NCBI GenBank assembly: GCA_011176545.1
Contig: DUEN01000024.1
Span: 1 to 37,233, forward strand
Reading direction: 5' to 3'
DNA: 37,233 bases
Source of the DNA: Caldilineae bacterium
GTDB taxonomy: Bacteria; Chloroflexota; Anaerolineae; DUEN01
Shown piece after piece: positions 31,720 through 37,233 of this stretch. Below the pieces are notes generated by a model that did no database searches, was not told the origin of the DNA, and was given only the letters and a program-made list of their open reading frames with translations. Each line of letters opens with the position of its first letter. Positions within the stretch are counted from its first letter, which is position 1. The translations under genes were made by a program, and so were the position numbers.

Positions 31720-32699
31720 GACCGCGGGTTTGGGTGGAACGGGGACTGGATCCAGAGGCGTCAACTCGTCTCACCGCGGTAGCCGATGTCATCTTCGAGG
31801 CGGATATGGACAGCCTGCCTGGGTGCCACGCGGTCATCATCAGCTCGCGACCGGCTGCCAACGCTGCGTTCATGGACCTTGCCGGGCCGACACTGCGAGT
31901 GATCGCCCGAGCCGGGATCGGCGTGGATAACGTGGATATCCCGGCTGCCACGGAGCGGGGCATCCTGGTGGTGAACACCCCGGACGCGCCTACTGAGTCC
32001 ACGGCCGAGCACGCCGTCGCCCTCTTACTCGCTTTGGCCAAGCGAGTGACGGCCGGCGATAGGATCCTGCGCGGCGCCGACATCCCGCGGTCGCGACTGT
32101 TCGGCACGGAGGCACGCGGCCGGGTGCTGGGGGTGGTGGGCTTCGGACGCATTGGGCGTCGCGTGGCCGAGATCTGCGCGCTGGGGCTGAAGATGCGGGT
32201 CATCGCCTATGATCCCTACGTCGATCGGGAGCGAGCGGCCGCGCTGGGCGTGGAGATGGTGGACGATCTGGATACGCTACTCGAGCGAGCCGACTTCATC
32301 ACGTTGCACGTCGCGTTGACGCCGGAGACGCGGCACCTGATCGGCGAGCGAGAGCTGCGGCGCATGAAACCGGGCGCGTATCTGATCAACGTCAGCCGGG
32401 GGCCTGTGGTGGACGAGGCGGCGCTGATCCGGGTCCTGGAGGAGGGCCATCTGGCCGGGGCCGCGCTGGACGTGTTCGATCCGGAGCCCCCCGCCCCGGA
32501 TAACCCCCTCCTTCATATGGATAACGTGGTGGTCACGCCACACACGGGCTCCTTCACGGACCTGGGCGTGAAGGCGATGAGCCAGGGGGCCGTCGATCAG
32601 GTGATTCAGGTGTTCCGTGGGGAACGGCCGCCTTTCCTGCTCAACCCGGAAGCCTGGCCCGGCCGCGCGGCGGAGCCGGTGCTGGAAAGCAACACGTAA
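31716..32699 (+). CDS. D-2-hydroxyacid dehydrogenase, phosphoglycerate-dehydrogenase-like
   Basis: 327-residue NAD-dependent D-isomer 2-hydroxyacid dehydrogenase. Rossmann motif G142-F-G144-R-I-G147, catalytic R228 (NVSRGPVVDE), E257 (DPEPP) and H276 (TPHTGSF). No C-terminal ACT domain, so it is not a full SerA, despite the similar AGIGVDNVD region. The ATG overlaps the AOR stop by 4 bp with AAGGA upstream; an earlier in-frame codon (31689) lies inside AOR. Its stop codon is part of the 7-bp array at 32694-32721. Likely reduces or oxidises a hydroxypyruvate- or glyoxylate-type compound in the cluster's pathway. Confidence 0.9.
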   Translation: MRPRVWVERGLDPEASTRLTAVADVIFEADMDSLPGCHAVIISSRPAANAAFMDLAGPTLRVIARAGIGVDNVDIPAATERGILVVNTPDAPTESTAEHAVALLLALAKRVTAGDRILRGADIPRSRLFGTEARGRVLGVVGFGRIGRRVAEICALGLKMRVIAYDPYVDRERAAALGVEMVDDLDTLLERADFITLHVALTPETRHLIGERELRRMKPGAYLINVSRGPVVDEAALIRVLEEGHLAGAALDVFDPEPPAPDNPLLHMDNVVVTPHTGSFTDLGVKAMSQGAVDQVIQVFRGERPPFLLNPEAWPGRAAEPVLESNT

Positions 32700-32721
32700 C
32701 ATGTAATACGTAAAACGTAAG
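32694..32721 (+). repeat. 7-bp tandem array (ACGTAAN)x4 before the aldolase gene
   Basis: Four 7-bp units on the sense strand: ACGTAAC, ATGTAAT, ACGTAAA, ACGTAAG. The first unit holds the stop codon TAA (32697-32699) of the 2-hydroxyacid dehydrogenase gene. The last unit runs directly into AAGGGAG, the ribosome-binding site of the aldolase gene. The unit matches the arrays at 2211-2287 and 17542-17611. Confidence 0.85.
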
Positions 32722-32733
32722 GGAGCAGTCAAC

Positions 32734-33498
32734 ATGCGCGACAACAAAGTGCGAGCTGCTTTGAGGCGTGGTGAGGTGGTGATCGGCACGATGGTGGCGG
32801 AGATGCGCTCTCCGGCCATCGCGCTGCTGTTCGCCAACGCGGGGTTTGACTTCATGTTCATCGACATGGAACACGGCGCTTATGATCTGGCAACCGTCGC
32901 GGACATCATCAAGGTCGCCCGTCTGGCCGATATCGTGCCGTTGGTCCGAGTGCCGGACTGCCAGTATCACCTCATCGCGCGCGTCCTGGACGCCGGAGCC
33001 ATGGGGGTCATGGTGCCGCGAGTGGAGACGCGCGAGCAGGTGGAACAGGCGGTGGCGGCGCTGCGCTACCCGCCCGTGGGCGCGCGCGGCTGTTCTACCG
33101 CCAAAGGAAACAGCGATTATCGCGGCGGGCCGTTGTGGGAGTTCACTCGGCATGCCAATGAGAACATCCTGGCGGTGATGCAGATCGAACGCAAGGCGGC
33201 CATCGAGCACATCGATGATTTGCTTTCCGTGCCCGGCGTGGATGTGGCGCTCATCGGGCCGGCTGACCTGACCCTGTCATTGGGCGCGCCCAGCCCGCAG
33301 GATCCTATGGTGCAGGAGGCCATCCAGAAGGTGGTCGACGCGGGCAAGCGACATGGCGTGGCCACCGGCATCCATCTGAGGGACGTGAACGGGCTTAAGG
33401 CGTGGCGCGACCGTGGCATGACCATGCTGACCTATTCGACAGAGATCGATTTCATCATGACGGGCGCCCGCGCGGGCGTCGCTGAGCTGCGTGGCTGA
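32734..33498 (+). CDS. HpcH/HpaI family aldolase (2-keto-3-deoxy-acid aldolase)
   Basis: 254-residue class II aldolase that splits 2-keto-3-deoxy or 4-hydroxy-2-keto acids to pyruvate plus an aldehyde. Spacing matches HpaI: D44 and H47 (FIDMEHG), R72 (PLVRVPD), metal residues E152 (MQIE) and D178 (GPADL). In glucarate breakdown the homologue GarL gives pyruvate and tartronate semialdehyde, the substrate of the GarR-like protein encoded at 28077. AAGGGAG precedes the ATG. The next gene starts 11 bp later. Confidence 0.92.
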   Translation: MRDNKVRAALRRGEVVIGTMVAEMRSPAIALLFANAGFDFMFIDMEHGAYDLATVADIIKVARLADIVPLVRVPDCQYHLIARVLDAGAMGVMVPRVETREQVEQAVAALRYPPVGARGCSTAKGNSDYRGGPLWEFTRHANENILAVMQIERKAAIEHIDDLLSVPGVDVALIGPADLTLSLGAPSPQDPMVQEAIQKVVDAGKRHGVATGIHLRDVNGLKAWRDRGMTMLTYSTEIDFIMTGARAGVAELRG

Positions 33499-33508
33499 GG
33501 GGATCGCC

Positions 33509-34543
33509 ATGCCTACCCTGGAAGCTTCACGTTTGAGCGATTTCGTCGCCTGTCTCTTCGAGGCGGCCGGTACCCCTGAGGACATCGCCCGGCTTGTAGC
33601 TGAGTCCCTGGTCACCAGCGAGCTGGCGGGCCATGCCTCCCACGGCGTGATCCGGGTCCGCCAGTATCTGGAGGCTATCACTGCGGGCGACATCACCCCC
33701 GCGGCCCGACCCGTCATCACCAGGGAGACGGACACTATCGCGATGGTGGACGCCCAGCGTGGCTTCGGTCAATTGGGCGCGCACTTCGCCATGAGCGTCA
33801 CCATCGACAAGGCCCGGTCACAGGGCGTGGCGGCCACGGGGGTGTTCAATTGCTACCACGTAGGCCGTCTGGGCGAGTGGGTGGAGATGGCCGCCAAGCG
33901 CTCGATGATCGGCCTGGCGTTTTGCAACGGCGGACGTCCCGGCGGCGGGGTGGCGCCCTACGGCGGCGCGGCCCGCGCCCTGGGGACCAATCCCATCGCC
34001 GCCGCGGTGCCCGTGGCCGACCGTCCCCCCGTCGTGATTGACTTCGCCACCAGCGCCACCGCTGAGGGGAAGCTCAGGGTGGCCCGCAATCGCGGCCAAC
34101 GGATACCGGAGGGATGGATCCTGGACGCCCAGGGACGGCCGAGTACGGACCCCAACGACTATTATGAGGGCGGCATGTTGCTACCCGCGGCCGGCCACAA
34201 GGGATATGGCCTCTCCCTGTTGGTCGAATTCCTGGGCGGCGTCCTGACCGGACGAGGCTGCCCAGCGCTCCCAGACTTTCTCCCCGGCAACGGCGTATTG
34301 TTCCTGGCCCTCTCCATCGAGGCCTTCCGCCCGCTGGAGGACTTCCTGAAGGAAGGCGCGGCGCTATGTGACCGGATCAAGGCCGTGCCGCCTGCCGAGG
34401 GCTTCGACGAGGTGTTGCTGCCTGGGGAGCCGGAGTATCGCACGGCGGAACGCCGCCGGAAGGAGGGCATCCCCGTGGACGAGGCCACTTGGGGATGGCT
34501 GACCGAGGCCGCGGCCCAGCTCGGGGTAACCCCGCCGGCTTAA
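33509..34543 (+). CDS. Ldh2/MDH2-type malate/L-lactate/sulfolactate dehydrogenase
   Basis: 344-residue NAD(P)-dependent dehydrogenase of the malate/lactate/ureidoglycolate family. Family marks: SELAGHASHGVIRV (H42, H45), GTNPIAAAVP and HKGYGLSLLVEFLGGVLTG. The ATG at 33509 has GAGGGG 6 bases upstream; a GTG at 33491 overlaps the previous gene and has no site. The last gene of the co-directional cluster. Candidate substrates include malate, lactate, ureidoglycolate, 2,3-diketogulonate or a sugar acid; the sequence does not decide. Confidence 0.9.
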   Translation: MPTLEASRLSDFVACLFEAAGTPEDIARLVAESLVTSELAGHASHGVIRVRQYLEAITAGDITPAARPVITRETDTIAMVDAQRGFGQLGAHFAMSVTIDKARSQGVAATGVFNCYHVGRLGEWVEMAAKRSMIGLAFCNGGRPGGGVAPYGGAARALGTNPIAAAVPVADRPPVVIDFATSATAEGKLRVARNRGQRIPEGWILDAQGRPSTDPNDYYEGGMLLPAAGHKGYGLSLLVEFLGGVLTGRGCPALPDFLPGNGVLFLALSIEAFRPLEDFLKEGAALCDRIKAVPPAEGFDEVLLPGEPEYRTAERRRKEGIPVDEATWGWLTEAAAQLGVTPPA

Positions 34544-34558
34544 AGCGTGTCGGGAAAT

Positions 34559-34590
34559 GCACCACAAGGTCACCAAGGCGCTAAGGAAGG
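34559..34590 (+). repeat. 9-bp unit repeat of the CACCAAGNN type
   Basis: A degenerate series of 9-bp units (ACAAGGTCA, CCAAGGCGC, TAAGGAAGG) at 34564-34590, the same type as at 150-176 on the minus strand. It begins about 15 bp after the stop codon of the Ldh2-type gene. Confidence 0.45.
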
Positions 34591-34602
34591 TAACTGTACG
34601 GT

Positions 34603-34632
34603 TTGGACAAAGCCTCGCCGTTCAGGTAGAAT
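34603..34632 (+). promoter_or_regulatory. Sigma-70-type promoter for the uracil-DNA glycosylase gene
   Basis: -35 TTGGAC (34603-34608), 18-bp spacer, -10 TAGAAT (34627-34632). Start expected near 34639, 34 nt before the ATG at 34673, which rules out an in-frame start at 34547. Confidence 0.6.
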
Positions 34633-34672
34633 CCTATCGTATGCTAAGCGAGCCAGGGAGGAAATCATCACT

Positions 34673-35317
34673 ATGGGAGGGTCCTTCTCACCGCAGGAGG
34701 AGCTAGAACGCATCGCGGCGGAGATACGTTCGTGCACGAAATGCCCCCTCGCCAAGGGGCGCCGGAACGCCGTGCCCGGGGAGGGGCCCGCCGACGCGGA
34801 GATCATGTTCATCGGCGAAGGCCCGGGATTCCACGAGGATCGACAGGGGCGGCCCTTCGTGGGGGCAGCCGGGCAATTCCTGGAAGAGCTGCTGGCAAGC
34901 ATCGGCCTCAGCAGGGAGCAGGTATACATCACTAACGTGATCAAATGCCGCCCTCCGGGGAACCGCGATCCCCTGCCGGAGGAGCTAGAGGCCTGTCGCC
35001 CATATCTGGATCGCCAGATCGAGGTGATCAAGCCGAAGATCATCGTCACTCTGGGACGCTATTCCATGGCCCGCTACTTCCCTGGCGCCTCCATCACGCG
35101 TATCCACGGGCAGCCCAAGCGCGTGGGGGATATCATCTGCTTCCCCATGTTCCATCCGGCGGCGGGATTGCATCAGCCGCGCTGGCGCCCGCTCATCGAG
35201 GAGGATATCAAAAAGCTCCCCGCATTGCTGGAGGAGGCGAGGAAAAGTGCCTCCTCTGAAGCACAAGGGGACGACGGAAACGATGAGGAACATTACGAGC
35301 AACTAAGTCTCTTTTAA
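34673..35317 (+). CDS. Uracil-DNA glycosylase, family 4, with C-terminal QLSLF
   Basis: 214-residue Fe-S uracil-DNA glycosylase that removes uracil from DNA. The [4Fe-4S] ligands are C21, C24, C92 and C108 (CTKC and IKC..EAC). Active-site motifs GEGPG (48-52), PFVGAAGQFL and FHPAA (160-164). After residue 190 there is a flexible acidic linker ending in QLSLF at the very C-terminus (210-214), which matches the bacterial sliding-clamp binding consensus QL[SD]LF. The ATG at 34673 lies just after a promoter and GGGAGG; earlier in-frame codons fall before the promoter. A strong terminator follows. Confidence 0.94.
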   Translation: MGGSFSPQEELERIAAEIRSCTKCPLAKGRRNAVPGEGPADAEIMFIGEGPGFHEDRQGRPFVGAAGQFLEELLASIGLSREQVYITNVIKCRPPGNRDPLPEELEACRPYLDRQIEVIKPKIIVTLGRYSMARYFPGASITRIHGQPKRVGDIICFPMFHPAAGLHQPRWRPLIEEDIKKLPALLEEARKSASSEAQGDDGNDEEHYEQLSLF

Positions 35318-35341
35318 AAGGCCTCTTCGGGTGAACACGAC

Positions 35342-35377
35342 GAGGAGGGAAGCTCCCTGATCCCTCCTCTTTGTTTT
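35342..35377 (+). terminator. Rho-independent terminator after the uracil-DNA glycosylase gene
   Basis: Perfect 9-bp stem GAGGAGGGA (35342-35350) / TCCCTCCTC (35361-35369), 10-base loop, then TTTGTTTT (35370-35377). Confidence 0.9.
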
Positions 35378-35433
35378 ACACATCCCGGCAATAAGCGATG
35401 TACCAGCGTGCGTCGCGCACGTCCCTGTTCCCC

Positions 35434-35462
35434 TTGTCTGGCGTTCGAGCGCCCGGCATAAC
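35434..35462 (+). promoter_or_regulatory. Probable promoter for RNase J
   Basis: -35 TTGTCT (35434-35439), 17-bp spacer, -10 CATAAC (35457-35462); each box matches 4 of 6. Start expected near 35469, 24 nt before the ATG at 35493. A 6-bp hairpin CGTGCG-TCG-CGCACG lies about 20 bp upstream of the -35. Confidence 0.4.
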
Positions 35463-35492
35463 GTGCAAGAGATGACGTGGGAGGACACATCC

Positions 35493-37139
35493 ATGCAGGA
35501 AGGCGTACTACGCGTCGTCCCCTTGGGAGGCGTGGGCGAATTCGGCAAGAACATGATCGTGCTGGAGTACGAGGATGACATCGTCATCATCGACGCGGGG
35601 CTAATGTTCCCGGAAGGAGACATGCTGGGCGTCGATCTGATCATCCCTGACGTTAGTTATCTCCTTGAACGGCAGGACCGGATACGGGGGCTCATCCTGA
35701 CGCACGGTCATGAGGATCACATCGGCGCCTTGCCCTATCTGCTCCCGCAGCTCAATATGCCGATCTACGCCACCCGGTTAACCCGCGGCCTGCTCGAGGT
35801 CAAGTTGCGCGAGCGCCACCTCCTCCGCCAGACCGATCTCCATACCGTCTCCGAGAGAGACGTACTGCATTTGGGGGCATTTCACGTCGAGTTCTTCCAC
35901 GTCTGCCATAGCTTCCCTGACGCGTTAGGGCTCATCCTGCGCACGCCGGTGGGAACGGTCGTACACGCCACCGATTATAAATTCGATCCCCATCCCGTGG
36001 ATGGACGCCCCACCGACGAGACGAAACTGGCCCGCCTGGGTGATGAAGGGGTCCTCCTCCTCCTCTCTGACTCCACCAATATCGAGGAGAGCGGCTATAC
36101 CCCCTCCGAGCAAGAGATCGGAGAGACCTTTGACAGGATCTTCGCCGAGGCACCCGGGCGCGTCATCGTGGCCACGTTCGCCTCGAACCTCTCGCGCGTC
36201 CAGCAACTGGCCGAGATCTCCCGCCGCCACGGCCGGCGCATCGGTATCGTGGGCCGGAGCATGGTCAACAACGTGCATATGGCCATCGCCCTGGGATACT
36301 TGGATCTGCAAGTGGACGAACTGCTCAGCGTCGAGGAGATGAACGGCCTGCCCGCCCGCCAGGTGACGATCATCTGCACGGGCAGCCAGGGCGAGCCGGC
36401 CTCCGCCTTGGTCCGCATGTCGATGGGGAGGCACCATCAGATCCAGATCCGTCCCGGAGACACTGTCATCCTCTCGGCCACCCCCATCCCGGGCAACGAG
36501 GAGATGATCAATCGCACCATCGACAACCTGTTTCGACAGGGGGCCAACGTCTACTACCACGAGCTGAGCGACGTCCATGTGTCCGGCCACGGCAGCCGGG
36601 AGGATTATCGCAAGATGATCACCCTGACCCGGCCGCGATTTTTCGTGCCCATCCATGGCGAATATCGCCATCTCGTGCTACACGGCCGCCTGGCGGAATC
36701 ACTGGGGATACCGCGTCAGAACATCTTCATCATCGAGAGCGGCCAAGTGCTGGAGCTGGGGCCGGATTGGTGCCGCCCCGCCGAGCGAGTGGCGGAGGGA
36801 TACGTCCTGGTCGATGGGCTGAGCATCAGCGATGTCGGTCAGGTCGTCTTACGAGATCGCCATCACCTGGCGCGGGATGGGTTCGTCGTAGCCATCGTCG
36901 CCATCGATGAGATGACCGGGGAGGCCATAGCCCCGCCAGAGGTGCTGACCCGTGGATTCGTCTACGCGCAGGAAGAAGAGGATTTCATCGAGATGGCCAA
37001 GATGCAAATACGGCGGGCTCTAGAGGACAATCCCTCTCAGGAGACCCTGGCCGTGAGGATCCGTCGATTGCTGACCGAGCTATGCTATGAGGAAACCCAT
37101 CGCCGCCCGATGATCCTCCCGGTGATCTTCAGCGTATGA
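35493..37139 (+). CDS. rnj: Ribonuclease J
   Basis: 548-residue metallo-beta-lactamase/beta-CASP nuclease with 5'-3' exonuclease and endonuclease activity in mRNA decay and rRNA maturation. Zinc motif H71-G-H73-E-D75-H76, further ligands in FHVCHSFPD and HATDYKFD, beta-CASP region with SDSTNIE, TCASN-like TFASNLSR, GRSM, ICTGSQGEP and the final HVSGHGSRED and FFVPIHGEYRHL motifs. C-terminal domain complete. The ATG at 35493 has GGGAGG 8 bases upstream and follows the likely transcription start; GTG 35463 and ATG 35472 lie at or before that start and have no site. Two RNase J paralogues are known in some bacteria; only one is in the window. Confidence 0.96.
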   Translation: MQEGVLRVVPLGGVGEFGKNMIVLEYEDDIVIIDAGLMFPEGDMLGVDLIIPDVSYLLERQDRIRGLILTHGHEDHIGALPYLLPQLNMPIYATRLTRGLLEVKLRERHLLRQTDLHTVSERDVLHLGAFHVEFFHVCHSFPDALGLILRTPVGTVVHATDYKFDPHPVDGRPTDETKLARLGDEGVLLLLSDSTNIEESGYTPSEQEIGETFDRIFAEAPGRVIVATFASNLSRVQQLAEISRRHGRRIGIVGRSMVNNVHMAIALGYLDLQVDELLSVEEMNGLPARQVTIICTGSQGEPASALVRMSMGRHHQIQIRPGDTVILSATPIPGNEEMINRTIDNLFRQGANVYYHELSDVHVSGHGSREDYRKMITLTRPRFFVPIHGEYRHLVLHGRLAESLGIPRQNIFIIESGQVLELGPDWCRPAERVAEGYVLVDGLSISDVGQVVLRDRHHLARDGFVVAIVAIDEMTGEAIAPPEVLTRGFVYAQEEEDFIEMAKMQIRRALEDNPSQETLAVRIRRLLTELCYEETHRRPMILPVIFSV

Positions 37140-37206
37140 GCCTTTTTATGCCCTCCTTCATAAGCGAAGCCTGAAATTTCTGCCCACGCCCCAAGCGATT
37201 CACAAC

Positions 37207-37233
37207 TTGACTAAAAAACAGCATAGTATTATA
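37207..37233 (+). promoter_or_regulatory. Promoter cut by the right edge of the window
   Basis: -35 TTGACT (37207-37212); 17 bp later the window ends in TATA (37230-37233), which would be the first four bases of a -10 box. It implies a rightward gene just outside the window. The 94 bp after RNase J hold no gene. Confidence 0.4.

Noticed and set aside
31716..32699. SerA, the biosynthetic phosphoglycerate dehydrogenase
   Set aside because: It lacks the C-terminal regulatory ACT region and lies in a catabolic cluster, so a general 2-hydroxyacid dehydrogenase call is safer.
34547..34672. Extended uracil-DNA glycosylase start at 34547
   Set aside because: It precedes the promoter at 34603-34632, includes the 9-bp repeat, and the encoded prefix is unlike the family.
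1..37233. CRISPR array, for the tandem 7-9-bp repeats
   Set aside because: Units are contiguous without spacers and no cas gene is visible.
1..37233. Insertion sequences, phage genes, tRNA and rRNA genes
   Set aside because: No transposase, integrase or terminase motif, no target-site duplication, and no cloverleaf or rRNA signature was seen by eye; a tRNAscan and IS search would settle this.

Overview
The window is GC-rich bacterial chromosome with tightly packed genes and no phage, transposase, CRISPR, rRNA or tRNA that I can see. The gene set (fused nuoCD, complex I without the NuoEFG module in view, GlcDF, RNase J, tungsten-type aldehyde:ferredoxin oxidoreductase, several RraA/HpcH/Ldh2 sugar-acid enzymes) and the short-period repeats between genes suggest a member of the Chloroflexota. 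That assignment is inference; no rRNA gene is present to settle it.

Layout. (1) 185-9130, minus strand: DUF1786 protein, lipA, lpdA, a Tat-type sulfite-oxidase-like lipoprotein, glcD, glcF and an FAD amine-oxidase-type protein: lipoate and flavin redox metabolism. (2) 9349-12968, minus strand: a small CxxC/CxxC protein, nuoI, nuoCD and nuoB, read from a promoter at 13112-13140. (3) 13233-15041, plus strand: tsaE-tsaB-rimI (tRNA t6A synthesis and protein acetylation), read from a divergent promoter at 13173-13201. (4) 15426-23427, plus strand: nuoA-H-J-K-L-M-N, the membrane arm of complex I, closed by a terminator near 23458. With part 2 this gives the 11-subunit core of complex I; nuoE, nuoF and nuoG are absent from the window. 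(5) 23574-24298: two small membrane proteins with cysteine motifs. (6) 24337-34543, plus strand: ten co-directional genes (RraA-like, zinc alcohol dehydrogenase, ADP-ribosylglycohydrolase, PPC/DUF296 protein, GarR-like reductase, second RraA-like, tungsten aldehyde oxidoreductase, 2-hydroxyacid dehydrogenase, HpcH/HpaI aldolase, Ldh2-type dehydrogenase), most probably a hydroxy-/sugar-acid or polyol catabolic cluster. (7) 34673-37139: family-4 uracil-DNA glycosylase with a C-terminal clamp-binding-like peptide, a strong terminator, then RNase J. A promoter cut by the window edge lies at 37207-37233.

The most unusual structure is between the genes. Four short tandem arrays (7-bp units around ACGNAAN in three places, 8-bp GCGAGTNN units in one) each begin exactly at the stop codon of the preceding gene, on that gene's sense strand. 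Two of them run straight into the Shine-Dalgarno sequence of the next gene. Other gaps hold 9-bp unit arrays (CGCAAAGRR or CACCAAGNN type) and palindromic phrases. This points to a genome-wide process that fills intercistronic space with low-complexity repeats.

Start codons were chosen by Shine-Dalgarno position, stop/start overlap, promoter position and family N-termini; reasons are given in each entry. All functional calls come from reading motifs by eye; no database search was run.
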